Shown here: piece after piece, positions 17,190 through 26,142 of the stretch
Layout of the letters: each line of letters begins with the position of its first letter
How positions within the stretch are numbered: position 1 is the stretch's first letter
Assembly: GCA_038209155.1 (NCBI GenBank)
Contig: JBBQYA010000003.1
Span: 1-58,259 of the forward strand
Source: JBBQYA01 sp038209155
GTDB taxonomy: Bacteria > Bacteroidota > Bacteroidia > Sphingobacteriales > Sphingobacteriaceae
DNA length: 58,259 nt
Direction of reading: 5' to 3'
Notes under the pieces: generated by a model
The model's input: only the letters and a program-made list of their open reading frames with translations
What the model was told of the DNA's origin: nothing
The model's database searches: none
Translations under genes and position numbers: made by a program

Positions 17190-17262
17190 TGTCCGATAGT
17201 GTAACTGGCAACACGTCTGGTTTTGGTCCAGAAGAGTCTAGGTTCGAGCCCTAGTCGGACAA
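17190..17262 (+). tRNA. tRNA-Gln (anticodon TTG)
   Basis: The 73-base sequence folds as a cloverleaf. The acceptor stem is TGTCCGA (17190-17196) with TCGGACA (17255-17261), and A17262 is the discriminator. The anticodon stem TCTGG/CCAGA encloses TTTTGGT, giving anticodon TTG (reads CAA and, by wobble, CAG). The T arm has GGTTCGAGCC. CCA is not encoded. It lies 115 bases upstream of prs. Confidence 0.97.
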
Positions 17263-17377
17263 CTTTAACGGTTGCAGTTTTGTAATCTGGGGAATGGAAG
17301 GTTGATCTTGTTTTTAATAGTTAAAATTGATTGAACCTAGTTAAACCTAATATAAACGAATTGCTTACCCACAAATA

Positions 17378-18349
17378 ATGCTTTCTCGCTTCAACGCAAT
17401 TAAATTGTTCTCTGGAACAGCCACAAGTCAGCTCGCTGAAAAAATTGCATCCAACAGTCAGGTGAAATTAGGTGATCTTACCATCAGTCGCTTTAGCGAT
17501 GGAGAAATTCAGCCTAGTTTTAATGAGTCTGTTCGCGGTTGCGATGTTTTTCTTATTCAATCTACAAGTGCGCCAGCAGATAATTTAATGGAGCTTTTAT
17601 TAATGATTGATGCAGCCAAGAGAGCATCAGCACATTATATAATCGCTGTAATTCCTTATTTTGGTTTAGCTCGTCAAGATAGAAAAGATAAACCAAGAGT
17701 TTCTATTGGTTCTAAATTAGTTGCTAATTTATTGTCTGCTGCTGGAGCAAATAGAGTAATGACAATGGATTTGCATGCAGCTCAAATTCAAGGTTTTTTT
17801 GATATCCCGGTAGATCATTTAGATGCTTCTGTAATTTTCATACCTTATATAAAGAGCTTGCAATTAAAAAATTTAACCATTGCAGCACCAGATATGGGTG
17901 GTACACATAGAGCTCGAGTTTTTGCAAAAGCCTTAAATGTAGAAATGGTTATTTGCGATAAAACTCGAAAAAGAGCAAATGAAATAGAATCCATGACAGT
18001 AATCGGAGATGTAGAAGGCATGGATATTATTTTAGTAGATGATATTTGCGACACAGCAGCTACACTTTCTAAAGCAGCAAAATTAATAAAAGAAAAAGGT
18101 GCAGCATCTGTAAGAGCAGTTTGTACACACCCAGTCCTTTCTGGTAAAGCGTATGAAAATATTCAGAACTCTGATCTTACTGAATTAATTGTTTGTGATA
18201 CAATTCCAGTAAAACAGATTTGCGAAAAAATTAAAGTGCTCTCAGCAGCAGATCTTTTTTCTAAAGCTATTGCCAATGTAAACGAACATGGATCGGTAAG
18301 TGATTTATTCAAAATCTCTGATACCTTCCAACCAACCATTCATTTTTAA
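17378..18349 (+). CDS. prs: Ribose-phosphate pyrophosphokinase (PRPP synthetase)
   Basis: Prs makes 5-phosphoribosyl 1-pyrophosphate from ribose 5-phosphate and ATP, the precursor for purines, pyrimidines, NAD, His and Trp. The 323-residue product has the flexible loop YFGLARQDRKDKPR (about 98-111), the divalent cation site MTMDLHAAQIQGFFD and the PRPP-binding loop IILVDDICDTAATL (about 217-230). rplY follows after 30 bases, a pairing seen in several bacteria, with a terminator after it. Confidence 0.97.
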   Translation: MLSRFNAIKLFSGTATSQLAEKIASNSQVKLGDLTISRFSDGEIQPSFNESVRGCDVFLIQSTSAPADNLMELLLMIDAAKRASAHYIIAVIPYFGLARQDRKDKPRVSIGSKLVANLLSAAGANRVMTMDLHAAQIQGFFDIPVDHLDASVIFIPYIKSLQLKNLTIAAPDMGGTHRARVFAKALNVEMVICDKTRKRANEIESMTVIGDVEGMDIILVDDICDTAATLSKAAKLIKEKGAASVRAVCTHPVLSGKAYENIQNSDLTELIVCDTIPVKQICEKIKVLSAADLFSKAIANVNEHGSVSDLFKISDTFQPTIHF

Positions 18350-18379
18350 TCAATTAAACAATTATATAAATAACAAACA

Positions 18380-18955
18380 ATGAAATCAATAGCTATTAGC
18401 GGTTCTCTTCGTGAGAACGTAGGGAAAAGAGATGCTAAAGAATTGCGTTACGAAGGTAGAGTTCCATGCGTATTGTATGGTGGCGATACTCAAGTGCATT
18501 TTGCTGCATTCGCTTCAGATTTAAAAAATCTAGTTTACACTCCAGATGCTCTTTTTGTAAATCTGGATATCGAAGGAAAAAAATATCAAGCAGTAATGCA
18601 AGATTTACAATTCCATCCAGTTACAGATCTAGTTCTTCACATCGACTTTATGGAAATGTTTCCAGACAAAATGTTGGTAATGGATCTTCCAGTAAAATTA
18701 ACAGGAGTTTCACCAGGTGTTAAAGTCGGTGGAAAATTAATCCAAAAACAAAAAAGATTAAAAGTTAAAGGATTACCTAAAAATTTCACCGATACAGTAG
18801 AAGTTAATATTGATCAATTGGAATTAGGAAAAGCAATTCGAGTGGGAGATATTACTTTGAAAAACTTGGAAATCATCAATTCAAAAGCAGATACGATCGT
18901 TACTGTTGCATCATCTCGTGCTTTGAAAGAAGCTGAAACTGCTGCTAAGAAATAA
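18380..18955 (+). CDS. rplY: 50S ribosomal protein L25/general stress protein Ctc
   Basis: bL25 binds 5S rRNA. The 191-residue product is the long (CTC) form: an N-terminal 5S-binding domain (about 1-90, including LRYEGRVPCVLYGG and DLQFHPVTDLVLHIDF) and a second beta domain (about 91-180). The C-terminal helix ends in EAETAAKK. It shares the prs transcript and is closed by a terminator. Confidence 0.95.
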   Translation: MKSIAISGSLRENVGKRDAKELRYEGRVPCVLYGGDTQVHFAAFASDLKNLVYTPDALFVNLDIEGKKYQAVMQDLQFHPVTDLVLHIDFMEMFPDKMLVMDLPVKLTGVSPGVKVGGKLIQKQKRLKVKGLPKNFTDTVEVNIDQLELGKAIRVGDITLKNLEIINSKADTIVTVASSRALKEAETAAKK

Positions 18956-18973
18956 GTAAAGTTTTTAAATTAC

Positions 18974-19016
18974 AAAAAATGGTAACCCTAATAATATAGG
19001 TGTTACCATTTTTTTT
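18974..19016 (+). terminator. Intrinsic terminator after rplY
   Basis: AAAAAATGGTAAC (18974-18986) pairs with GTTACCATTTTTT (19002-19014), with an inner extension CCTA/TAGG and a single bulged base. It lies 18 bases after the rplY stop. Confidence 0.92.
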
Positions 19017-19315
19017 AATAAATAGAACATAGCAATTACTAAAGCTCTTTGACACGGATATTATGATAGTTATATCATCAGATTTCTAATCAAAAACTGC
19101 AAAATCAATTACATTTTCAACGTCAATACTTTATTAAATAAATTATAATCTATTCTAGTCTATTTTAGTTTTTCTGATACATGTGATGGAATCTAAGATT
19201 AAAAAACTTTGAAATTTTAAATAGCAAAACTTTATACAGATAAAAAAATCTTGAATAGATTTGTGTTTCAAGGCTGTTTGAAATAATAGAGCCTTACAAT
19301 CAGAACAAAACGATC
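19017..19315 (+). promoter_or_regulatory. AT-rich region with probable pth promoter
   Basis: About 300 bases of AT-rich sequence hold no credible gene. TAGATTTG at 19256-19263 matches the -7 consensus TAnnTTTG, with only a weak TTT/TTA at the -33 position near 19231. The pth start lies 52 bases downstream of it. Nothing else was recognised. Confidence 0.5.
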
Positions 19316-19876
19316 ATGAAATACTTAATTGCTGGACTTGGAAACATAGGTTCAGAGTATAAAAGCACTCGCCACAACATTGGTTTTATGATTGCAGATA
19401 AATTAGCCGAAGAAGCAGGATCCATTTTTAGTACAGAAAAATATGCTCACTACACAAGCATAAACTACAAGTCGAGAACACTTCATATCATAAAACCTAC
19501 TACGTATATGAATTTAAGTGGAAAGGCAGTCTCATATTGGTTGCAGCAATTAAAAATCACACCGGAAAACATGTTGGTTTTGGTAGATGATATTGCTTTG
19601 CCTTTTGGTGCATTAAGATTAAAGCCAAAAGGCAGTGATGCAGGGCATAATGGATTAAAAGACATTCAAGCAACATTAGGAAATAATAATTACCCACGAA
19701 TTCGATTTGGCATCGGAGATAATTATACCAAAGGGCATCAAGTAGATTATGTGCTTGGGTCTTTCACCAAAGATGAGCAGTCGGAATTACCTTTTCTGAT
19801 GGATAAATCTGTTGAAATGATTAAGAGTTTTGCAACAGCAGGAATAGAAATCGCCATGACAAATTTTAATAAATAG
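19316..19876 (+). CDS. pth: Peptidyl-tRNA hydrolase
   Basis: Pth frees tRNA from peptidyl-tRNA that drops off ribosomes. The 186-residue product has the normal length. GLGNIGSEYKSTRHNIGF (7-24) carries the substrate-binding Asn and the catalytic His (H21). KPTTYMNLSGKAV and LVDDIALPFG hold further active-site residues, and KGSDAGHNGLKDI contains the conserved His-Asn. It is a single gene 163 bases before rpsL, which has its own promoter. Confidence 0.97.
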   Translation: MKYLIAGLGNIGSEYKSTRHNIGFMIADKLAEEAGSIFSTEKYAHYTSINYKSRTLHIIKPTTYMNLSGKAVSYWLQQLKITPENMLVLVDDIALPFGALRLKPKGSDAGHNGLKDIQATLGNNNYPRIRFGIGDNYTKGHQVDYVLGSFTKDEQSELPFLMDKSVEMIKSFATAGIEIAMTNFNK

Positions 19877-19954
19877 CATATCAATGCATAAGAAGCCATT
19901 TTTCGCCCTTTGAATAGGAAAGAATTAATTCATAAAAATTTTTCAAATCAGCTA

Positions 19955-19984
19955 TTGCGAATTAAAATTTAGTTGCTACCTTTG
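19955..19984 (+). promoter_or_regulatory. Strong promoter of the ribosomal protein cluster
   Basis: TTG at 19955-19957 and TACCTTTG at 19977-19984 are separated by 19 bases. The -7 element continues as TACCTTTGCAGTCC, identical over 14 bases to the second rRNA promoter at 57923-57936. The rpsL start lies 55 bases downstream. Confidence 0.9.
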
Positions 19985-20039
19985 CAGTCCTCGCACGAAA
20001 ACGGGCGGAAACAAATAAAATAAACGATAAAAAGATAAA

Positions 20040-20459
20040 ATGCCTACTATCCAGCAATTAGTCCGAAAAGGAAGAGTATCACTTGTAGATAAAAGCAAAT
20101 CACCTGCATTAGATTCCTGTCCACAAAGAAGAGGAGTTTGTACACGTGTATACACTACCACTCCAAAAAAGCCAAACTCTGCGATGCGTAAGGTAGCCAG
20201 AGTTCGTCTTACAAATGGTAAAGAAGTAAACGCTTACATTCCAGGAGAAGGTCACAATTTGCAAGAACACTCTATAGTTTTAATTAGAGGAGGAAGAGTA
20301 AAAGATTTACCAGGAGTAAGATACCACATTATCCGTGGTGCATTAGATACTTCAGGAGTAGATGGAAGAAATCAGCGTCGTTCCAAATACGGAACTAAAC
20401 GACCGAAGCCAGGAGCAGTAGCAGCAACTAAAAAAACAGTTGCTAAAAAGAAAAAATAA
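20040..20459 (+). CDS. rpsL: 30S ribosomal protein S12
   Basis: uS12 lines the decoding centre of the small subunit. The 139-residue product has TPKKPNSAMRKVARV (41-55) and RGGRVKDLPGVRYH, the two loops where streptomycin resistance changes occur in other bacteria. The Lys residues K43/K44 and the later loop are wild type. The C-terminal tail is Lys-rich (AVAATKKTVAKKKK). It is the first gene of the merged str-S10-spc-alpha cluster. Confidence 0.98.
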   Translation: MPTIQQLVRKGRVSLVDKSKSPALDSCPQRRGVCTRVYTTTPKKPNSAMRKVARVRLTNGKEVNAYIPGEGHNLQEHSIVLIRGGRVKDLPGVRYHIIRGALDTSGVDGRNQRRSKYGTKRPKPGAVAATKKTVAKKKK

Positions 20460-20507
20460 CGATTACCCAATTAATAGCAATAAAGTAATTATTAGTAATA
20501 CTTAGTA

Positions 20508-20975
20508 ATGAGAAAGTCAAAACCAAAAAAGCGAATCATTTTACCAGATCCAAAATTCAATGATGTAATGGTAACTCGTTTTGTGAACAACTTAATGTAT
20601 GATGGTAAAAAGAGTACAGCTTACAGTGTATTCTATGGTGCTTTAGAATTGATCGAAAAGAAAACAAGTGAAAGTGGTGTTGAGACTTGGAAAAAAGCTT
20701 TAAATAACATTATGCCAGGGGTAGAAGTGAAAAGTAGACGAGTTGGAGGTGCAAATTTTCAAGTGCCTACAGAAGTTAGACCAGAAAGAAAAATTGCCTT
20801 GGGAATGAAATGGATGATTACTTACGCTCGTAAGCGTGGAGAAAAAACCATGACAGATAAATTGGCTGGTGAAATTATTGCAGCTTCAAAAAATGAAGGT
20901 GCGGCAATTAAGAAAAGAGAAGATACTCATAAAATGGCTGAAGCGAATAAAGCATTCTCTCATTTTAGATTTTAA
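20508..20975 (+). CDS. rpsG: 30S ribosomal protein S7
   Basis: uS7 nucleates assembly of the 16S 3' domain and lies near the exit-site tRNA. The 155-residue product has the expected helical core (VNNLMYDGKKSTAYSVFYGA near 22-41, RRVGGANFQVPTEVRPERK near 76-94) and the beta hairpin between them. It follows rpsL by 48 bases and precedes fusA by 29. Confidence 0.98.
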   Translation: MRKSKPKKRIILPDPKFNDVMVTRFVNNLMYDGKKSTAYSVFYGALELIEKKTSESGVETWKKALNNIMPGVEVKSRRVGGANFQVPTEVRPERKIALGMKWMITYARKRGEKTMTDKLAGEIIAASKNEGAAIKKREDTHKMAEANKAFSHFRF

Positions 20976-21004
20976 TATAAACTAATTCAATACTACTCCT
21001 GATC

Positions 21005-23110
21005 ATGTCGAGAGATTTAAAATATACACGTAACATAGGAATTGCAGCTCATATTGATGCAGGTAAGACCACTACTACAGAGCGTATTCTTTACTATTCT
21101 GGGGTAAGTCACAAAATTGGTGAAGTGCACGAAGGTGCTGCAACAATGGACTGGATGGCTCAGGAGCAAGAAAGAGGAATTACAATTACCTCTGCAGCTA
21201 CAACTGTTTTTTGGAACTATAGAGATAATAAATACCAAGTAAACGTAATTGATACTCCAGGACACGTTGATTTTACAGTTGAAGTAAATCGTTCATTAAG
21301 AGTATTAGATGGATTAGTGTTTTTGTTTTCAGCAGTTGACGGTGTTGAACCTCAATCTGAAACTAATTGGAGATTAGCAAATAACTACGAAGTACCTAGA
21401 ATAGGATTTGTAAATAAAATGGATCGTGCTGGAGCTGACTTTCTGATGGTAGTTAAGCAAGTTAGAGACATGTTAGGCAGCAATGCGGTACCTCTTCAAA
21501 TACCAATCGGTGCTGAAGAAGGATTTGAAGGCGTTGTCGATTTAATTAATTTTAGAGGTATTGTTTGGAATGAGCATGATAAAGGAATGACTTTTAGAGA
21601 AGTTCCTATTCCTGATGATTTAGTAGATGAAGCTAAAGAGTGGAGAGAGAAATTATTAGAATCAGTAGCTGATTATGATGAGTCGTTGATGGAAAAATTC
21701 TTTGACAATCCTGAATCAATCACAGAAAGAGAAATTTTGGATGCTCTAAGAAAAGCAACTCTTGATGCTAAAATAGTTCCAATGGTTTGTGGTTCATCTT
21801 TCAAAAACAAAGGTGTGCAAACCATGCTCGATTATGTAATGGAATTACTTCCTTCTCCCTTAGATTCAAAAGGAGTTGTTGGAACAAATCCGGATACAGG
21901 AGAAGAGGTTGTGGTTAAACCAGATGTGAAAGCTCCTTTTGCAGCTTTAGCTTTTAAAATTGCAACTGATCCATTTGTAGGTCGACTATGTTTTATAAGA
22001 GTTTACTCAGGTAATTTAGATGCTGGATCTTATGTATACAACGCAAGATCAGAAAATAAAGAAAGAATTTCCCGAATTTTCCAAATGCATGCTAACAAGC
22101 AAAATCCAATTCCAAATGTAGGAGCGGGAGATATAGCAGCTGTAGTTGGATTTAAAGATATTAAAACAGGAGATACATTATGCGACGAAAAACATATTGT
22201 AGTGCTAGAAGCAATGGATTTTCCAGAACCAGTTATTGGTTTAGCTATTGAGCCAAAAACTCAAGCAGATATGGATAGACTTGGAATGGCTTTAGGAAAA
22301 TTAGCGGAAGAAGATCCTACCTTTAAAGTCCAGACAGATGCAGATAGTGGTCAGACTATTATTTCTGGAATGGGTGAACTCCACCTAGATATTATCATGG
22401 ATCGATTGAAACGTGAATTTAAAGTCGAAGTAAATCAAGGTGCACCACAAGTTGCATTTAAAGAAGCAATTACTGGAACTATCACACACAGAGAAGTTTA
22501 CAAAAAACAATCAGGTGGTAGAGGTAAGTTTGCTGATATCTCATTAATTATTTCACCAATTGACGCGGGTAATACAGGCTTACAATTTGTAAACGAAATC
22601 GTCGGTGGATCTATTCCAAAAGAATTTATTCCATCAGTAGAAAAAGGATTAAAAGCTGCAATGGTGAACGGTATTCTTGCAGGATATCCAATTCAGGATA
22701 TGAAAGCAAGATTAATTGATGGTTCATTCCATGCGGTCGATTCAGATTCATTATCATTCGAAATTTGTGCTCGTTCTGCTTTCCGTGAAGCTTTACCAAA
22801 AGCAAAACCAGTATTGATGGAGCCGATTATGAAAGTAGAAATCATTACACCTGAAGAGAATATGGGAGATGTAATGGGCGATATGAATAGAAGAAGAGGG
22901 CAATTACAAGGGATGGATACTCGAGCTGGGGCTCAAGTAATTAAAGCTCAGGTACCTCTTTCAGAAATGTTTGGTTATGTAACACAGTTAAGAACAATTA
23001 CTTCTGGACGTGCAACATCAACTATGGAATTTTCGCATTATGCTGAGGCTCCAAAAGCAGTTCAAGAAGAAGTAATAGCAAAAGCAAAAGGTAGAACAGT
23101 AAACGCATAA
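21005..23110 (+). CDS. fusA: Elongation factor G
   Basis: EF-G is the GTPase that drives tRNA-mRNA translocation and, with RRF, ribosome recycling. The 701-residue product is full length with all five domains. G1 is AHIDAGKT (15-22), G3 DTPGH and G4 NKMD. Domain IV begins near 480 (ITHREVYKKQSGGRGKFADI). The gene ends at 23110 and is followed by a short spacer with competing hairpins before rpsJ. tuf does not follow it, unlike in the E. coli str operon. Confidence 0.98.
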   Translation: MSRDLKYTRNIGIAAHIDAGKTTTTERILYYSGVSHKIGEVHEGAATMDWMAQEQERGITITSAATTVFWNYRDNKYQVNVIDTPGHVDFTVEVNRSLRVLDGLVFLFSAVDGVEPQSETNWRLANNYEVPRIGFVNKMDRAGADFLMVVKQVRDMLGSNAVPLQIPIGAEEGFEGVVDLINFRGIVWNEHDKGMTFREVPIPDDLVDEAKEWREKLLESVADYDESLMEKFFDNPESITEREILDALRKATLDAKIVPMVCGSSFKNKGVQTMLDYVMELLPSPLDSKGVVGTNPDTGEEVVVKPDVKAPFAALAFKIATDPFVGRLCFIRVYSGNLDAGSYVYNARSENKERISRIFQMHANKQNPIPNVGAGDIAAVVGFKDIKTGDTLCDEKHIVVLEAMDFPEPVIGLAIEPKTQADMDRLGMALGKLAEEDPTFKVQTDADSGQTIISGMGELHLDIIMDRLKREFKVEVNQGAPQVAFKEAITGTITHREVYKKQSGGRGKFADISLIISPIDAGNTGLQFVNEIVGGSIPKEFIPSVEKGLKAAMVNGILAGYPIQDMKARLIDGSFHAVDSDSLSFEICARSAFREALPKAKPVLMEPIMKVEIITPEENMGDVMGDMNRRRGQLQGMDTRAGAQVIKAQVPLSEMFGYVTQLRTITSGRATSTMEFSHYAEAPKAVQEEVIAKAKGRTVNA

Positions 23111-23115
23111 CATAA

Positions 23116-23145
23116 CAGGTTGAAAATAGCTCTAACCTGCTATTT
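23116..23145 (+). promoter_or_regulatory. Two mutually exclusive hairpins between fusA and rpsJ
   Basis: CAGGTT (23116-23121) can pair with AACCTG (23134-23139), or AAATAGC (23124-23130) with GCTATTT (23139-23145). The two stems cross and the connecting loop is too short for both to form, so they compete. They end 14 bases before the rpsJ start. A regulatory role is inferred. Confidence 0.35.
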
Positions 23146-23159
23146 AAAATAAAAAAATA

Positions 23160-23465
23160 ATGAGCCAAAGAATTAGAATTAAACTTAAGTCCTACGATTA
23201 CAATCTGGTAGATAAATCTGCTGAGAAAATCGTAAAGACAGTAAAACCTACGGGTGCTGTGGTTAGTGGTCCAATTCCATTACCAACTGAGAAATCAATT
23301 TTTACGGTTTTGCGTTCCCCGCACGTAAATAAAAAAGCACGTGAACAGTTTCAAGTGTGTACTTACAAACGTCTTCTAGACATTTACAGTAGCACTTCAA
23401 AAACGGTAGATGCTTTAATGAAACTGGAATTGCCAAGTGGAGTTGAGGTTGAGATCAAAGTATAG
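23160..23465 (+). CDS. rpsJ: 30S ribosomal protein S10
   Basis: uS10 is part of the small-subunit head and, in other bacteria, also NusE, which joins antitermination complexes with NusB on boxA RNA. The 101-residue product carries the family core RIRIKLKSYDYNLVDKSAEK (4-23) and the long loop VSGPIPLPTEKSIFTVLRSPHVNKKAREQ. It opens the S10 section of the cluster; a boxA-like site occurs in the rRNA leader at the end of the window. Confidence 0.98.
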   Translation: MSQRIRIKLKSYDYNLVDKSAEKIVKTVKPTGAVVSGPIPLPTEKSIFTVLRSPHVNKKAREQFQVCTYKRLLDIYSSTSKTVDALMKLELPSGVEVEIKV

Positions 23466-23493
23466 TTAAAATTAGAGGATTAATAAATTAAAA

Positions 23494-24111
23494 ATGTCTG
23501 GAATAATAGGTAAAAAAGTAGGAATGACCAGTATCTTCGGTGCCGATGGTAGAAATTTACCATGCACACTTATCGAAGCTGGTCCTTGCGTAGTTACGCA
23601 AGTAAAAACCTTAGAAAAAGACGGATATACAGCTATTCAAGTTGGATTTGACGAGAAGAAGGAAAAAAATACTTCTAATCCGATGAAAGGTCACTTTGCG
23701 AAAGCAGGAACCACACCAAAGAGAAAGCTAGTAGAATTCACACACTTTACAGAAGAAAAAAATGCAGGAGATGTTATCACAGTTGATGCGTTTGCCGAAG
23801 GAGATTTCGTAGATGTAATAGGTACTTCAAAAGGTAAAGGTTTTCAAGGAGTTGTAAAAAGACATGGATTCGCAGGAGTCGGTGGAGCAACTCACGGTCA
23901 GCATAATAGATTGAGAGCACCAGGTTCTTTGGGAGCATCATCCTGGCCATCAAGGGTATTCAAAGGAATGAGAATGGCCGGAAGAATGGGCGGTGATAGA
24001 GTGAAAGTTCAGAACCTTGAAATACTTAAAGTATATACTGAGCAAAATCTAATTGTAGTAAATGGTTCTATTCCAGGCGCTAAAGGTTCTTACGTAATTT
24101 TGGAGAAATAA
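23494..24111 (+). CDS. rplC: 50S ribosomal protein L3
   Basis: uL3 helps start assembly of the large subunit and sends a loop towards the peptidyl transferase centre. The 205-residue product starts with the usual SGIIGKKVGMTSIFG and contains the loop GVGGATHGQHNRLRAPGSLG (about 129-148) including the Gln that is methylated in E. coli. rplD starts three bases after its stop. Confidence 0.98.
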   Translation: MSGIIGKKVGMTSIFGADGRNLPCTLIEAGPCVVTQVKTLEKDGYTAIQVGFDEKKEKNTSNPMKGHFAKAGTTPKRKLVEFTHFTEEKNAGDVITVDAFAEGDFVDVIGTSKGKGFQGVVKRHGFAGVGGATHGQHNRLRAPGSLGASSWPSRVFKGMRMAGRMGGDRVKVQNLEILKVYTEQNLIVVNGSIPGAKGSYVILEK

Positions 24112-24114
24112 GAG

Positions 24115-24744
24115 ATGGAAATCAATATACACAACATAGAAGGAAAAGAAACCGGAAATAAGGTTACACTATCTGATGCAATCTTTGGGATTGAACCTAA
24201 TGATCACGCAATTTATTTGGATGTAAAGCAATTTCTTGCTAATCAAAGACAAGGAACTCATAAATCTAAGCATAGAGGAGAAATCTCAGGATCTACCCGT
24301 AAATTAAAAAAGCAAAAAGGAACAGGTGGTGCAAGAGCAGGAAGTATAAAATCTCCTCTTATGAAAGGTGGAGGTAGAGTTTTCGGACCACAACCAAGAG
24401 ATTATAGTTTCAAGTTGAATAAAAAACTTAAAGTTGTTGCTAGAAAGTCTGCTCTTAGTTATAAGGCAACAGAAAATAGCATTATTGTTTTAGAAGATTT
24501 TAATTTAACAGCTGCAAAAACAAAAGAATTTACAGCAATACTTGAAAATTTAAAATTAACAGGAGCTAAGACATTGTTTTTAACCTCGGATCTAGATAAA
24601 AATATGTATTTGGCGAGCAGAAATTTAAGCAAAACGAAAGTGATGCCTGCCGCTGATTTAAATACGTACGATTTATTAAATGCTGGTAAACTAGTACTTA
24701 CAACCAGCTCAATTAAACTTATAGAGGAGGCTTTCGAGAAATAA
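24115..24744 (+). CDS. rplD: 50S ribosomal protein L4
   Basis: uL4 lines the peptide exit tunnel. The 209-residue product has the tunnel loop with KLKKQKGTGGARAGSIKSPL (about 63-82) and GGGRVFGPQPRDYSFKLNKK (about 85-104). In E. coli free L4 represses the S10 operon; no matching leader is evident here because rpsJ follows fusA directly. The start has a GAG-rich sequence before it. Confidence 0.98.
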   Translation: MEINIHNIEGKETGNKVTLSDAIFGIEPNDHAIYLDVKQFLANQRQGTHKSKHRGEISGSTRKLKKQKGTGGARAGSIKSPLMKGGGRVFGPQPRDYSFKLNKKLKVVARKSALSYKATENSIIVLEDFNLTAAKTKEFTAILENLKLTGAKTLFLTSDLDKNMYLASRNLSKTKVMPAADLNTYDLLNAGKLVLTTSSIKLIEEAFEK

Positions 24745-24745
24745 T

Positions 24746-25036
24746 ATGGATATTCTTAAAAAACCAATATTGACAGAAAAGCTTACTGCACAAGGTGAGA
24801 AAGCTAATGTTTACGGATTCATTGTTGATCCAAAAGCAAATAAAATAGAGATTAAGAAAGCGATTGAACAAATGTATGGAGTTTCTATTCTATCCATTAA
24901 TACCATGAGATATATTGGTAAGTTGAAATCGAGAAATACAAAAAAAGGTATGGTAACAGGACGAGCGGCCGCTTTCAAAAAAGCAATCGTTTACTTGGAA
25001 AAAGGAAATACCATTGATTTTTATAACGCATTATAA
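24746..25036 (+). CDS. rplW: 50S ribosomal protein L23
   Basis: uL23 sits at the tunnel exit and is the docking site for trigger factor and SRP. The 96-residue product has the family start DILKKPILTEKLTAQGEKAN and the core YGFIVDPKANKIEIKKAIEQ. It begins one base after the rplD stop and ends two bases before rplB, which suggests translational coupling. Confidence 0.97.
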   Translation: MDILKKPILTEKLTAQGEKANVYGFIVDPKANKIEIKKAIEQMYGVSILSINTMRYIGKLKSRNTKKGMVTGRAAAFKKAIVYLEKGNTIDFYNAL

Positions 25037-25038
25037 TT

Positions 25039-25866
25039 ATGGCAGTTAAACGATTTAAACCGGTTACCCCCGGCACACGATTTAGAGTTGATAGTACTTT
25101 TAGTGAGATCACGGCTTCAAAACCTGAGAAATCATTAGTTGAAGCAGCCAATACACGTTCTGGTGGTAGAAATAATACCGGAAAAATGACCATGCGTCAA
25201 ATGGGTGGTGGTCACAAGCAAGCTTATAGAATCATCGATTTCAAAAGAAACAAAGTAGATATTCCTGCAATTGTTAAAACGATTGAATACGACCCAAATA
25301 GAACAGCTCGTATTGCACTTTTAGCATATGTTGACGGAGAAAAGAGATACATCATTGCTCCTCAAGGATTAAAAGTAGGACAAACAGTTATTTCAGGTGA
25401 GAATGTTGCTCCAGAAGTTGGAAATGCATTAACCTTAAAATATATTCCGCTTGGTTCTTTAATTCACAACATTGAATTAAACCCAGGTCAAGGAGCATCC
25501 TTATCAAGAAGTGCTGGCGCTTATTGCCAATTAGCTTCAAGAGATGGAAAATACGCTTCTATTAAATTGCCATCTGGCGAAATAAGAATGATTCTTCAGT
25601 CGTGTATGGCTGCAATTGGAATAGTTTCTAATAGTGATCATTCAAGTGAAGTATTAGGAAAAGCAGGAAGAAAAAGATGGTTAGGAAGAAGACCAAGAGT
25701 AAGACCAGTAGCAATGAATCCGGTAGATCATCCAATGGGTGGTGGAGAAGGTAGAGCTTCTGGAGGTCATCCAAGATCAAGAAATAATATTTTGGCTAAA
25801 GGCTTTAAAACTAGAAATAAAAAGAAGGCTTCAAACCGTTACATTACTGAGGGTAGAAAAAAATAA
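25039..25866 (+). CDS. rplB: 50S ribosomal protein L2
   Basis: uL2 is required for subunit joining and peptidyl transfer. The 275-residue product has the RNA-binding OB and SH3-like domains and the conserved C-terminal loop with NPVDHPMGGGEGRASGGHPR (about 227-246), whose His lies near the peptidyl transferase centre. The stop overlaps the rpsS start by one base. Confidence 0.98.
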   Translation: MAVKRFKPVTPGTRFRVDSTFSEITASKPEKSLVEAANTRSGGRNNTGKMTMRQMGGGHKQAYRIIDFKRNKVDIPAIVKTIEYDPNRTARIALLAYVDGEKRYIIAPQGLKVGQTVISGENVAPEVGNALTLKYIPLGSLIHNIELNPGQGASLSRSAGAYCQLASRDGKYASIKLPSGEIRMILQSCMAAIGIVSNSDHSSEVLGKAGRKRWLGRRPRVRPVAMNPVDHPMGGGEGRASGGHPRSRNNILAKGFKTRNKKKASNRYITEGRKK

Positions 25867-26135
25867 TGGCACGTTCAATTAAAAAAGGTCCTTATATCGA
25901 TTACAACCTTGAGCGAAAAGTTGTAGCTCAAAATGATATAGTAAAGAAGACTGTAATTAAAACCTGGTCAAGAAGATCAATGATTTCTCCGGATTTCGTT
26001 GGATTAACCTTCGCAGTCCACAATGGAAATAAGTTTATTCCTGTTTATATAACAGAAAACATGGTTGGTCATAAATTAGGAGAATTTTCACCTACTCGTA
26101 CGTTTAGAGGTCACTCTGGCGACAAGAAAAAATAA
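25866..26135 (+). CDS. rpsS: 30S ribosomal protein S19
   Basis: uS19 forms part of the small-subunit head and contacts S13 and the A-site finger. The 89-residue product carries KTWSRRSMISPDFVGLTFAV (about 33-52) and the end GHKLGEFSPTRTFRGHSGDKKK. The start codon shares one base with the rplB stop. Confidence 0.98.
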   Translation: MARSIKKGPYIDYNLERKVVAQNDIVKKTVIKTWSRRSMISPDFVGLTFAVHNGNKFIPVYITENMVGHKLGEFSPTRTFRGHSGDKKK

Positions 26136-26142
26136 GTAAGAA

